Part shown: one piece after another, positions 1 to 8,428 of the stretch | How positions within the stretch are numbered: position 1 is the first letter of the stretch | Layout of the letters: each line of letters starts with the position of its first letter | DNA from: Flavobacteriales bacterium UBA6049 | GTDB lineage: Bacteria; Bacteroidota; Bacteroidia; Flavobacteriales_G; Salibacteraceae | DNA: 19,059 bases | NCBI GenBank assembly: GCA_002429085.1 | Contig: DIYR01000178.1 | Location: 1 to 19,059, forward strand | Direction: 5' to 3' | Program-made: the position numbers and the translations under genes | Notes under the pieces: generated by a model | Seen by the model: the letters and a program-made list of their open reading frames with translations, nothing else | Databases searched by the model: none | Told to the model about the DNA's origin: nothing

Positions 1-81
1 TAATCCTCCAACACGTTCTTTTTCAATAATTATGGGCGTAAAACTGCCCTCAGCCTTTGCTGTGAATTGGGTAGAGCTCAT
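1..81 (-). CDS. Start of an unidentified protein (partial, runs off the left edge)
   Basis: An ATG at 81-79 on the minus strand opens a frame that stays open for 27 codons to the window edge. The visible peptide begins MSSTQFTAKAEG and ends IEKERVGGL; it shows no signal peptide or membrane segment. The start lies 14 bases after the tilS stop on the same strand, so the gene is probably the next member of the tilS operon. The visible part is too short for me to recognise a family. Confidence 0.6.
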   Translation of the reverse strand, partial: MSSTQFTAKAEGSFTPIIIEKERVGGL

Positions 82-95
82 AAATGACCTGATTT

Positions 96-1418
96 TTAAT
101 CGATTGATTTCGAAATGATAAGATAGATATTCTTGGTGTTATTTCCAAGAGCAAAATCACGACTTGTAGCATATCCGTCTATCCAAACTAACTGATCATT
201 ACTCTCCAAGCAAAGAGTAGTATCCTTTTGCTGTTGGGATAGTTTGTGATCAATGTAGATATCTGAAACCTTCTTAGACCCCTTTAAACCAATAGATTTG
301 ATGCGATCGCCTTGTTTCCACGACCTTACAACAAGAGGGAATTTAAGCTTGTCCGCATCAAACTGTCCAACGGAAGCATTTCTCTGAATTTCATATTCTT
401 CTACTGGAATCGATTGTATGGAATAAGATTTATTATTCCAAATAAATGATCGTGTGTCTCTATCTATGAGAACCTCGTTAAGAGATGTATTTGTATGTGA
501 GCTTAATACTAAACCATCTCGTTCTACTTGAATTTGGCATCCAAGAGAGCTTGTAAATGTTGCGCCTTGTTTGGCAAATAACATGCTTTCTAGTTGATTG
601 TTAGAAAAACCATGAGGTTGTAACCAATGAAATACTAAGTAGGTATTAACTGATTCCTCTAGCAGACTCTTAGGGAATGTAATTTGATTATTCTGTTTTA
701 CTAGACTGCCTTGTAAAATGAGATCTGCTTGATGTTCAAGAAAATCTTCAGCTTGTTTTAAATGCTTGAATGAATTCGCAAAACTTCTCTCAAGCGAAGG
801 GTTAATATTTTGTAATACTGGAACTACTTCTAACCTAATTCTATTACGCTGATAGTGCGTGTCATCATTGCTAGAATCATGACGCCATGTAAGTTCATGT
901 TCATCTGCATATGCCACAATTTCTTTGCGAGTAGTATTAATAAGTGGCCGATAAATTTTGCTTCGAACTGGAGCAATACCAGTTAATCCTTTCAAGCCAG
1001 TTTCTTTACTGAAATTTAAAAGAGCCGTTTCAATTTGGTCGTTTAGATGCGTGCCTACAGCTACTCCAGAATAGTTATTGGTTTCAATCAATTCATTGAA
1101 CCACTCATAGCGAATTGTACGAGCAGCCATTTGGGTCGAAACTCCCATTTCATGAGCAATAGTCTTCGTATCGACATATTTTTTGTGGTGAGATACACCA
1201 TAGGTTTCAGCCAAACCTGCAACAAAAATATCGTCTGCATCAGACTCTCCTCCACGTAAACCAAAATTTACATGGGCAATAGCAAATGGGATTTCTGCTT
1301 GATGAAAATGATGACAGAGTACTACAGAATCTGCACCACCACTTACAGCTATCAACATAGGCTGTTCAATTACTGCAAGTTGATGTTGATGAATGAATTC
1401 TATGAAAGACGTCAGCAT
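96..1418 (-). CDS. tilS: tRNA(Ile)-lysidine synthase TilS
   Basis: TilS ligates lysine to cytidine 34 of the CAU-anticodon isoleucine tRNA, using ATP, so that it reads AUA as Ile; it acts in the cytoplasm and is normally essential. The 440-residue protein has the N-type PP-loop SGGADS at residues 26-31, the HxxxDQxE block as HLNDQIE at 124-130, the tRNA-contact block RNRIR at 191-195, and the C-terminal TilS domain (about 361-400, with RSWKQGDRI and KKVSDIYID). Length and domain order are normal. In the HxxDDQ block the first Asp is Asn here. The ATG at 1418 places the PP-loop at the usual distance from the N terminus. It follows pabB by 15 bases, so it is probably co-transcribed. Identification is firm. 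Confidence 0.96.
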   Translation of the reverse strand: MLTSFIEFIHQHQLAVIEQPMLIAVSGGADSVVLCHHFHQAEIPFAIAHVNFGLRGGESDADDIFVAGLAETYGVSHHKKYVDTKTIAHEMGVSTQMAARTIRYEWFNELIETNNYSGVAVGTHLNDQIETALLNFSKETGLKGLTGIAPVRSKIYRPLINTTRKEIVAYADEHELTWRHDSSNDDTHYQRNRIRLEVVPVLQNINPSLERSFANSFKHLKQAEDFLEHQADLILQGSLVKQNNQITFPKSLLEESVNTYLVFHWLQPHGFSNNQLESMLFAKQGATFTSSLGCQIQVERDGLVLSSHTNTSLNEVLIDRDTRSFIWNNKSYSIQSIPVEEYEIQRNASVGQFDADKLKFPLVVRSWKQGDRIKSIGLKGSKKVSDIYIDHKLSQQQKDTTLCLESNDQLVWIDGYATSRDFALGNNTKNIYLIISKSID

Positions 1419-1433
1419 AACTCAAAGGTAGAA

Positions 1434-2717
1434 CTAGCCTTTGAGTAATTGAATAATAGCTTCAGCCTTTAATAAACTTTCAGCATATTCTTCTTCTGGA
1501 GTGGCTTGTATGGTGATAGCGCCACCAACGGGGCACATTACAGTACCAGTTTCAGCGTTGTGTAAAATACTTCTAATAACTACGTTGAAATCAGCATCTC
1601 CTTCAGGGGAGATATAGCCAACACTTCCAGAAAACAAGCCTCGTTTAAATGATTCCAATTCCTCAATTATCTCCATGGCTCTTCTCTTAGGTGCGCCCGT
1701 CATTGACCCCATTGGAAAGGCAGCTTTTAGTGCTGGAATAAAATCTGATTCACTTTTTAGTTTGCAAGAAACTGTTGAGATGAGCTGATGTACTTGTGGA
1801 AATTGATACGTTCCAAATAATTCAGGAACAGTTACTGATCCGCGTTGAGCATAATGAGATAAATCATTCCTCACTAAATCAACGATCATCACATTTTCTG
1901 CTTGTTCTTTAGGATTACTCTTGAGAGCTCTAGCAATTTGTAAATCGTCTTCTTTTGATTTTCCTCGTTTAGCTGTTCCTTTTATTGGTTGAGAAATCAA
2001 TTCATCGGCTTTTTTTTGAATAAATCTCTCGGGACTTGCCGATAGCAGATAACTTGAGTTGTTTTTATAAAAAGCTGCAAATGGAGTTGGAGCTTTTTTC
2101 ATCAATGCATCAAAAACTTCAAGAGGATTGAATTCTTTATTGACTCCCACAAATGCTTGGCAAAAGTTGGCTTCATAAATATCTCCACGTTGAATGTGCC
2201 ATTGCATTTGTGCAACTTGTTTTAAGTAGACCTCTTGTGTGATGAGTGGTTGCAATTCAACGGGTTTATGATCTATTTTAGGTGTTTTAAAGCTCTCAAT
2301 ACTTGCTAGAATGGTTTCGAAAGATTCGACACCGTTATAGTACCAATTTCCGTTTTGTTGAACGAATACATGTTTAGGAACAAAGAAGCTGAGGTCTTCA
2401 AATCCAATTTTTTCAGGATGTGAAGATCTAATATGTTCGGTTTCTTGTTTGAGATCATAAGATAAATGTCCAAACAACCATTTTCCTGTATGTTTTCTGC
2501 AAAACTGATCTAGTTTTTCAAAGGCATTTCCAGCTTTACAATTCAGTACAAATTCTGCATCGATTGCAATTAGCTGGTCGTAATGCGTTCCTCCAGGATA
2601 AGTATAATCTCCATCTGGATTGCTCCGCAAAACGGAAACATACGAGAACTGATCAGCCCAATGCAATAACTGATTGATAAATGTGGAAGAAACAGAAATG
2701 ACTTGATTTAAAATCAC
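1434..2717 (-). CDS. pabB: Aminodeoxychorismate synthase component I (PabB)
   Basis: PabB converts chorismate to 4-amino-4-deoxychorismate with ammonia from a glutaminase partner (PabA), the first committed step to p-aminobenzoate and folate. The 427-residue protein has a variable N-terminal part (about 1-150) and a chorismate-binding domain (about 160-425). The motif PIKGT at 244-248 carries the lysine (K246) that marks PabB; anthranilate synthase TrpE usually has Ala there. Other conserved blocks are ENVMIVDLVRND at 274-285, GSMTGAPK at 337-344 and SGSVGYIS at 363-370. No PabA is visible in the window. The start is GTG, overlapping the hemH stop (GTGA, 4 bases), which suggests translational coupling. 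A TrpE paralogue is unlikely because of K246. Confidence 0.93.
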   Translation of the reverse strand: MILNQVISVSSTFINQLLHWADQFSYVSVLRSNPDGDYTYPGGTHYDQLIAIDAEFVLNCKAGNAFEKLDQFCRKHTGKWLFGHLSYDLKQETEHIRSSHPEKIGFEDLSFFVPKHVFVQQNGNWYYNGVESFETILASIESFKTPKIDHKPVELQPLITQEVYLKQVAQMQWHIQRGDIYEANFCQAFVGVNKEFNPLEVFDALMKKAPTPFAAFYKNNSSYLLSASPERFIQKKADELISQPIKGTAKRGKSKEDDLQIARALKSNPKEQAENVMIVDLVRNDLSHYAQRGSVTVPELFGTYQFPQVHQLISTVSCKLKSESDFIPALKAAFPMGSMTGAPKRRAMEIIEELESFKRGLFSGSVGYISPEGDADFNVVIRSILHNAETGTVMCPVGGAITIQATPEEEYAESLLKAEAIIQLLKG

Positions 2718-3739
2718 AAAATCGCTCGTTTCTCAACCATTTTCTTCAAAGTGTCAACCCAAAGTGGGTGGGTATTTAAGCTCTCTACCAATTGAAGATG
2801 TTCGCCTCCGTGTTCTTCAAAGATTTCTAGATACTCATCTGCAATTTCAATAGTAGTTTCTAGACAATCAGCGGTAAAAGCAGGGCTGAATACTAGTAAA
2901 CGCTTAGCTCCTTTTTTAGCTTGCTCTTCTACTACTTTATCACTAAAAGGTTCCAACCAGTTCTTATCTAATCTACTTTGGAAGGCTACAGTATATTTTT
3001 CTTCTGGGATATTCAATCGCTTAGCTAATTCACGAGAGGTGGCAAAACATGTGGCTTTATAGCAAAATTTGTTTGCATAGTTGATTTCAGTTTCACAACT
3101 ATGATCTGAACATGGAAGCCCATCATCGTAGACCTTATCTACTTGTCTAACAGGTAATCCATGGTAACTAAAGATTATGTGATCGTAACTTTCAATATCG
3201 TGTTCTTTTCCTCGTTGCACAAAAGATTCAATGAATTGCTCGTCTTCGTAATACTGACTAATGAAATTCAATTCAGGAATAACGTACCAGTTGCGAATAA
3301 TTTTCATGGCTCTTTCAATAGTAGAACCTGTAGTAGAAGAAGCGTATTGAGGGTAAAGTGGAAGGATAATGATTTGATCGAAGTTTTTCAATCGCATTTC
3401 TTCTAGCACTTTTTCCATACTAGGGTTTTGGTATCGCATGGCGAAGAAAACTTCATAAGTGTGTCCGTCAAGTTCTTTTTGAAGCTTTTCTTTCAATTCT
3501 TCTCCATACAAAAGCAAAGGAGATCCTTCAGGTGTCCAAAGTTTCTTGTAAATCTTAGAAGAGCCAAAAGCTCTAAAAGGCACTATGATGAAGTTAACAA
3601 GTAAAAACCTTCCTAACCAAGGCAAATCGATTACACGTGGGTCATTCAAGAATTGAAACAAGTACTTGCGTACATCTCCAACATTTGGGCTATCTGGAGT
3701 GCCCAAATTCACCAATAAAACTCCAATCTTCTTTTCCAT
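2714..3739 (-). CDS. hemH: Ferrochelatase HemH
   Basis: HemH inserts ferrous iron into protoporphyrin IX, the last step of protoheme synthesis, at the inner face of the membrane. The 341-residue protein has the catalytic-site histidine H193 in SYHGLP (191-196) and the conserved glutamate in DCLETTIEIA (E294), plus the typical start GVLLVNLGTPDSP. Four cysteines at 210, 215, 226 and 231 (CX4CX10CX4C) lie just after the active-site His; some bacterial ferrochelatases bind a [2Fe-2S] cluster through cysteines in an internal segment, so a cluster is possible but not shown. The gene starts 19 bases after the lnt stop and overlaps pabB by 4 bases. Its heme product is the precursor used by the heme A synthase at 15703. 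Confidence 0.97.
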   Translation of the reverse strand: MEKKIGVLLVNLGTPDSPNVGDVRKYLFQFLNDPRVIDLPWLGRFLLVNFIIVPFRAFGSSKIYKKLWTPEGSPLLLYGEELKEKLQKELDGHTYEVFFAMRYQNPSMEKVLEEMRLKNFDQIIILPLYPQYASSTTGSTIERAMKIIRNWYVIPELNFISQYYEDEQFIESFVQRGKEHDIESYDHIIFSYHGLPVRQVDKVYDDGLPCSDHSCETEINYANKFCYKATCFATSRELAKRLNIPEEKYTVAFQSRLDKNWLEPFSDKVVEEQAKKGAKRLLVFSPAFTADCLETTIEIADEYLEIFEEHGGEHLQLVESLNTHPLWVDTLKKMVEKRAIL

Positions 3740-3758
3740 AATTCAATCCGAATATTGC

Positions 3759-5381
3759 TTAGCGAAGGCTATTTATTCGTTTGTATCTAATAAAGGCGTA
3801 TAGCAACAAGAAACCACTAAACACCAAAGATGTTCGACCTAAAAAGTCACCAAACTCTGTGTAGAAGGTTTTTTCTGGGTTTGAATACACTTCGCCTTGT
3901 ATTACATCGGCAACCCACCAATCTGTAGCTTGGCTAATATCACCTCGTTGATTGATGAAACACGAAATACCAGTATTTGCTGACCGAGCAATACTTTTTC
4001 TGTGTTCAATTGCTCTTAACCTAGCATAATGCATGTGTTGTTTATGACCAGGAGTGTTTCCCCACCAACCATCATTTGTTATAATGGCTATAAAAGTTGC
4101 GTTGGCTTCAGACATATAATCCCCAACAAAATCGCCATAAACAGATTCATAGCAAATTACAGGTGCTACTACCACGTTACTATCATTAGATAATGGAAAA
4201 GCTTCACGATTGGGTTGATCTGCCAATGAACCTGTTGTACCTCCTAAATTGAAGGCAAATTCTTGGAAGTATTGAAAAAATGAAGGAAACGGCATTTTCT
4301 CAACTCCAGGAACCATCTTCGATTTATGATAATAATCTACTCGCCCTTCTTCGTTAAGATAAACAGCTGTGTTGCAGTAATCGTAGTAAAACTGTTGTTG
4401 TTTTTGGTAACGAGCCGTTGGGCCAGGTTTTTCGTCAGGTTTGTAAATGTGATAAGTTGATGCTCCAATTAATATATCCGTTTGTGGAAATTCTTTAACA
4501 AATGATTTCAGGAGTTGATATTCAGGAGTAACGTAAACAGCGTCTTCATCAAATGATTGTGGAATGGCTGTTTCGGGTGCTATTACTAATTTGGTATTGG
4601 GTGTTACCTTTTGTCGAGCTAAGTCCAGCATTTCTTGAACTTGCTCAGGAGATGACTTAGACCCAAACTTCTCATTATATGGGTCGATGTTGGGTTGTAT
4701 AGCAACTATTTCAATAGCCTCTCCTTGGTCGTTTGTAGTAGCATACTTCCAATAGCTCCAGCCAATTGGAAGTATTAAAATTAGTGCACTCCAAACGGTA
4801 CTTTTAACTAGATCGAATCGGGATTCGATTCCACCTCTCCATGATTTGAATACGTGGTATAATAATACGTTTGATGCAAGTATCCATAGAGTGCCGCCAA
4901 GAGCCCCTGTGTACTCATACCACTGTACCCATTCTGGGAAGGTTGCAAATACATTTCCAAGTACAAGCCAAGGCCAAGATAAATCCCAGTCCATGTGAAA
5001 ATACTCCCACCCCATCATTAGAATGAATAAACCAAAGTATCCTCTAATACTGCCTAAAACTCGTTTTGTACGATGGAATAAATTAAAGATGATGGCACTG
5101 AAAAGGGCGTTAAAAATGATGGCAGCTATCGCTCCAAATGGAGATGCATTCCATACCCACCAAGTGGTGAATATATTGAACGAAAGGAAGGTGGTGTAAC
5201 TGTACCAAAATAGTTTTCGTTTGTTTCCATTTTTTGCTGATTGAGCTAACTCATCTTCGACCAACAATAATGGAATGAATGCCACAAAAATTAATGGAGT
5301 TAAGCCTCCAATTTCTGGCCAAGAAACGCTGAGAAGCATTCCAGATAGTAATGATAAAAAGAGCAAATGAATTCTTTTCAT
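3759..5381 (-). CDS. lnt: Apolipoprotein N-acyltransferase Lnt
   Basis: Lnt adds the third acyl chain to the N-terminal cysteine of lipoproteins in the inner membrane, the last step after Lgt and LspA. The 540-residue protein has several membrane segments in residues 1-210, a nitrilase-like periplasmic domain (about 222-500) and a final membrane helix (about 515-532). The catalytic triad can be assigned as E270 (VIAPETAIP), K353 (YHKSKMVP) and C410 (APVICYES). The N terminus starts with a hydrophobic helix right after MKRIH, which supports this ATG. It sits between the PorV-family gene and hemH in the same orientation with short gaps. Predicted lipoproteins in this window (7678-8025 and the GldD part of 16707-18686) are possible substrates. 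Confidence 0.95.
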   Translation of the reverse strand: MKRIHLLFLSLLSGMLLSVSWPEIGGLTPLIFVAFIPLLLVEDELAQSAKNGNKRKLFWYSYTTFLSFNIFTTWWVWNASPFGAIAAIIFNALFSAIIFNLFHRTKRVLGSIRGYFGLFILMMGWEYFHMDWDLSWPWLVLGNVFATFPEWVQWYEYTGALGGTLWILASNVLLYHVFKSWRGGIESRFDLVKSTVWSALILILPIGWSYWKYATTNDQGEAIEIVAIQPNIDPYNEKFGSKSSPEQVQEMLDLARQKVTPNTKLVIAPETAIPQSFDEDAVYVTPEYQLLKSFVKEFPQTDILIGASTYHIYKPDEKPGPTARYQKQQQFYYDYCNTAVYLNEEGRVDYYHKSKMVPGVEKMPFPSFFQYFQEFAFNLGGTTGSLADQPNREAFPLSNDSNVVVAPVICYESVYGDFVGDYMSEANATFIAIITNDGWWGNTPGHKQHMHYARLRAIEHRKSIARSANTGISCFINQRGDISQATDWWVADVIQGEVYSNPEKTFYTEFGDFLGRTSLVFSGFLLLYAFIRYKRINSLR

Positions 5382-5432
5382 AACGCGGCATTCGATGCCT
5401 TGCGAAGGTAGTAAGAGTGTGAGAATAGCAAT

Positions 5433-6572
5433 CTATTTCATTACGGTATTCAAATCGAAGCGCAATGAAAAGACATTTGAATAAAGTAATGTTTGATCGC
5501 CAATATCAGTAAGAGCATAATCAACAGAAAGTGTTCCCAATCCAAACAAATCTGCTAACTGTAAGCCAACTCCAAAGTTTGGTTGAAATGAGGTGGTCTT
5601 GTAATCACCTACTTCAGCTTTAACTTGCTGTAAGTTTCCGATACCTCCTCGCAAGAAAACAATATCTCTAAATCCAAATTCTACCCCTAGCGAGGGGTCT
5701 ATCGATACTGGATCAGATGTGATGATAGCATTTCGTTGACCGTCAAACGTGAATGTTGCATTTACCTCTGGTGATGCCGTTAATTGATCTTGTAAAAAGT
5801 AGAACGTATATCCGCCTCCGAGTGCTAACCTTGGTAGAGTAATTTCCATTCCGTTTTCAGGTAATTCATTACTAGTAGCTAAGAAAACATCCTGTGTTGT
5901 TCTGTCTAAAGTGAAACTCCATGCATTAAAAGTAGAGGTAGCATCACGTAATACAGCACCAAATTTCCAGTCTTTTTTTCTGTATTGAGCTCCAACATCT
6001 AAACCAAAGCCCCAAGCTTGAGCAAAATCACCAATGATCCGGTGAATGATTTTTACGTTTCCACCAAGACTTAACCCTTCAATTTTCGATTTACGCGCAA
6101 ATGATAAAAGAATACCATAGTCTGCTGTAGAGAATTTAGTGATTCTTGAATAATCGAACTGACCTGTATTTTGATCACGTAAGTTAATGGTGTTTTGAAT
6201 GTCATCAATCCCCATTCGGATAACCGAAATACCAACTACTCCAACATCTGTTGGGATAGCTGTACCGAGATAATCGTAATTGGCAAGCCCTGCGAAATAC
6301 GAGTTATGCATCAATCCTACTTGAAACTTAGGTTGATTTACTTCGCGTTGTAATTGCGTTAACCCAGCAGGATTCCAATAGCCTGCGTGCACATCAGAAG
6401 ATGATGCAACAACTGCATTAGACATTCCAAGGGCACGAGCCCCAACGCCAATTGTTAAGAATTCATTACTGTACTTGGGAGCGTTTTGAGCTATAACTGA
6501 TTCAAAACCAATCCACCAAACAGAAACAAGCGCAACTACTAAAAAGTGTATTTTCAATCCGTGATTTACCAC
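5433..6572 (-). CDS. PorV/PorQ family outer-membrane beta-barrel protein
   Basis: The protein has a signal peptide (cleavage likely after residue 28, ...SVIAQ) and then the family signature GVGARALGMSNAVVA (42-56) with YWNPAGL (65-71), typical of PorV/PorQ and related FadL-like barrels of Bacteroidota. Alternating beta-strand sequence fills the rest and it ends LNTVMK. PorV itself is an outer-membrane shuttle of the type IX secretion system; this protein is the broader family and may be a paralogue, so a secretion role is inferred. There is no in-frame ATG: the frame opens at GTG (6572) after an upstream in-frame stop, with a TTG at 6557-6555 as an alternative that would give a start MKIHFLVV. 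A TAnnTTTG box (6587-6580, minus strand) resembles the Bacteroidota -7 element just upstream. First gene of the leftward run. Confidence 0.85.
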   Translation of the reverse strand: MVNHGLKIHFLVVALVSVWWIGFESVIAQNAPKYSNEFLTIGVGARALGMSNAVVASSSDVHAGYWNPAGLTQLQREVNQPKFQVGLMHNSYFAGLANYDYLGTAIPTDVGVVGISVIRMGIDDIQNTINLRDQNTGQFDYSRITKFSTADYGILLSFARKSKIEGLSLGGNVKIIHRIIGDFAQAWGFGLDVGAQYRKKDWKFGAVLRDATSTFNAWSFTLDRTTQDVFLATSNELPENGMEITLPRLALGGGYTFYFLQDQLTASPEVNATFTFDGQRNAIITSDPVSIDPSLGVEFGFRDIVFLRGGIGNLQQVKAEVGDYKTTSFQPNFGVGLQLADLFGLGTLSVDYALTDIGDQTLLYSNVFSLRFDLNTVMK

Positions 6573-6579
6573 TGCCGAG

Positions 6580-6587
6580 CAAATGTA
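6580..6587 (-). promoter_or_regulatory. Possible Bacteroidota -7 promoter box upstream of the PorV-family gene
   Basis: The minus strand reads TACATTTG, an exact match to the TAnnTTTG consensus of Bacteroidota sigma-70 promoters. It lies only 8 bases from the GTG start, so a transcript from it would be nearly leaderless or would favour the downstream TTG start. I saw no convincing -33 TTG element at the usual spacing, so this is weak. Confidence 0.3.
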
Positions 6588-6619
6588 GCCTTAAAACTGA
6601 TTTTCACTCAGAAAATTGT

Positions 6620-7675
6620 ATGTCAGAACAACTTGAGCTAGCAAATGACAGCATAGGCACAAAACAGTTACGTCTCCAATGGATAACTCTCATCCTTGCA
6701 TTTGTAATTGTGGTAGGAAAGATTTGTGCTTTTTGGTTGACTTCGTCTAATGCTATTTTGACTGATGCATTAGAAGGCTTGGTGAATGTGTTGGCAGGGT
6801 TAGTAGGGCTGTATGCTATTTATTTGGCAAAACTTCCGAAAGATGAGAATCATCCTTATGGACATGGTAAAGTTGAATTTATTTCAGCAGCTATTGAAGG
6901 TGGCTTAATTTCTTTAGCAGGAGTAGTGATGGTGCTGAGGGCCATTGTAGGTTTTTTTGATCCTACAGAAGTTGAGCGAGTGGATATAGGCACGACATTA
7001 ATTGCTTTGACAGGAGTTATTAATTATGTCTGGGGGTTTTATCTTGTAAAAACAGGAAAGAAAATTCGATCACTAGTGATTGAATCTAGTGGTGAGCATT
7101 TAAAAAGTGATGCTTATACTACTTTAGGTTTAGTGATTGGATTACTTTTTCTGTGGTTCTTTCCTTTGTCTTGGATTGATAATGCGCTGGCAATTGCATT
7201 TGGTTTATTCATTTCTTACAACGGATATCGTATCATCAGAAAGTCGTTGGCTGGAATTATGGATGAGGCCGATCAGCAGCTGATTGAAAGTTTAATTGAA
7301 CACTTAGACCAACACCGTAGTCCGAATTGGATTGATATTCACAATTTAAGAGTGGTGAAGTATGGCACTCAATTACACATTGATGCCCATTTAACGGTTC
7401 CTTGGTATTTTGATGTAAAAGCCATGCATGATGAGGTAGAACTACTTAATGAAGTGGTAAATCATTTATGTGGTAGCAAAGTGGAGATGTTCGTGCATGT
7501 TGATCCTTGCATAGAAGGTTCTTGTGCTATATGTCCTATGAAGAATTGTGAGCATAGAAAGCAAAGTTTCCAAAAATCAGTATCTTGGAAATGGGAAAAC
7601 ATTACCCGAAATCAAAAACATCAACTGGAAGAAGCTCATTCACAGTTGAACAGTTCCAATCAAACATTCCAATAA
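6620..7675 (+). CDS. Cation diffusion facilitator (CDF) family metal transporter
   Basis: CDF proteins export divalent metal ions from the cytoplasm by proton antiport. The 351-residue protein has about six membrane helices (from roughly 22 to 215) and a cytoplasmic C-terminal domain. Supporting motifs are HPYGHGKVEFIS (78-89) and HLKSD (160-164), the HxxxD metal site of helix 5. In helix 2 the usual D/HxxxD pair appears as E52 and N56 (TDALEGLVN), so the transport site is unusual and the metal cannot be guessed. The C terminus has a cysteine cluster, C297, C302, C305 and C310, a possible metal sensor. ATG start, 47 bases from the divergent PorV-family gene; its stop is 2 bases before the next gene, so it is probably the first gene of a seven-gene operon. 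Confidence 0.93.
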   Translation: MSEQLELANDSIGTKQLRLQWITLILAFVIVVGKICAFWLTSSNAILTDALEGLVNVLAGLVGLYAIYLAKLPKDENHPYGHGKVEFISAAIEGGLISLAGVVMVLRAIVGFFDPTEVERVDIGTTLIALTGVINYVWGFYLVKTGKKIRSLVIESSGEHLKSDAYTTLGLVIGLLFLWFFPLSWIDNALAIAFGLFISYNGYRIIRKSLAGIMDEADQQLIESLIEHLDQHRSPNWIDIHNLRVVKYGTQLHIDAHLTVPWYFDVKAMHDEVELLNEVVNHLCGSKVEMFVHVDPCIEGSCAICPMKNCEHRKQSFQKSVSWKWENITRNQKHQLEEAHSQLNSSNQTFQ

Positions 7676-7677
7676 TT

Positions 7678-8025
7678 ATGAAGAAAACCCTTTTAATCTT
7701 GTCGTGTTGTGGGCTCCTTGCCTGCGATTATGACAATGAAGAAGAATTATTTCCTGAATCGACAGAATGTGAAACAGCAAATATCACTTATGATAGTATC
7801 ATAGGCCCACTTATGAATACTAATTGTGCTGTTTCTGGATGTCATGATGGTAATTCCGGTTTAACGGGATATACAAATTATGCTGCAGTAAAAGTGATTG
7901 TTGATAATGGTAAACTAGAACAAAGAGTTTTAGTTCAAAAAGACATGCCTCCTTCAGCACCACTCACCAGTTGTGAGCTAGCACAGTTTCAAGCATGGAT
8001 AGATAATGGAGCACCAGAAAACTAA
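7678..8025 (+). CDS. Small lipoprotein with an apparent c-type heme site (CX4CH)
   Basis: The 115-residue protein has a lipoprotein signal peptide (MKKTLLILSCCGLLAC, lipobox Cys16), an acidic linker, and a compact domain with C50-AVSG-C55-H56 and a later MPP (M90) followed by LTSCELAQFQAWIDNGAP. Spacing between the cysteines is four residues instead of the usual two. The CxnCH plus distal MPP layout and the closing W-I-D-x-GA motif match small cytochrome c-like proteins common in Bacteroidota. Likely periplasm-facing and membrane anchored, with M90 as a candidate distal ligand; heme attachment is inferred. I use the ATG at 7678, not an upstream in-frame start at 7585 inside the CDF gene, because only the later start gives a signal peptide. 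The stop is 6 bases before the next gene. Confidence 0.8.
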   Translation: MKKTLLILSCCGLLACDYDNEEELFPESTECETANITYDSIIGPLMNTNCAVSGCHDGNSGLTGYTNYAAVKVIVDNGKLEQRVLVQKDMPPSAPLTSCELAQFQAWIDNGAPEN

Positions 8026-8031
8026 TAGGTT

Positions 8032-8418
8032 ATGAGAAAAATTATAATTCCATTACTAATTGCTGTTGTACTCGGGGTAGGAGTAGCATTGTTTACTTGG
8101 TTTAAACCGCACAGAGACGTGGCTTCTGAGGATGCAAGCTATAATTTTAGTAGAGGAGAAGTGGTTGAGCTTTTTAACCAGCATCCAGATTCTGCTACAA
8201 CCTTATTACTTGATCAAGTAGTTGCTATTCAAGGTGAAGTGACAGGATTAGAGGGTGCCGATAGCTCTCAACTTGTTTTGATGGATGGAGTAGTGGGGGC
8301 TTTAATCCCAAACTCAATTACACCTGAAGTAGGACAAACCATTACTCTGAAAGGTAGATTTACCAATTATGACGACCTATTTTTTGAGATAAGATTAGAT
8401 CAATCAACCTGGAAATAA
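8032..8418 (+). CDS. Membrane-anchored OB-fold (tRNA_anti-like) protein
   Basis: This 128-residue protein has an N-terminal hydrophobic helix (about 4-24) and a small soluble domain. Residues about 42-125 (VVELFNQHPDSA..., VVAIQGEVTGLE, QTITLKGRFTNYDDLFFEIRLDQ) look like the OB-fold 'tRNA_anti-like' family of Bacteroidota. Despite the family name there is no reason to think it binds tRNA: it is predicted to face the periplasm. Function is unknown. It lies between the heme-motif lipoprotein and the YceI gene with gaps of 6 and 10 bases, so it is likely to act with them. Confidence 0.75.
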   Translation: MRKIIIPLLIAVVLGVGVALFTWFKPHRDVASEDASYNFSRGEVVELFNQHPDSATTLLLDQVVAIQGEVTGLEGADSSQLVLMDGVVGALIPNSITPEVGQTITLKGRFTNYDDLFFEIRLDQSTWK

Positions 8419-8428
8419 AACCTAAGCT

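Noticed and set aside
7585..7677. Longer start for the heme-motif lipoprotein inside the CDF gene
   Set aside because: The added 31 residues overlap the CDF C terminus and would hide the lipoprotein signal peptide; ATG 7678 sits 2 bases after the CDF stop and is far more plausible.
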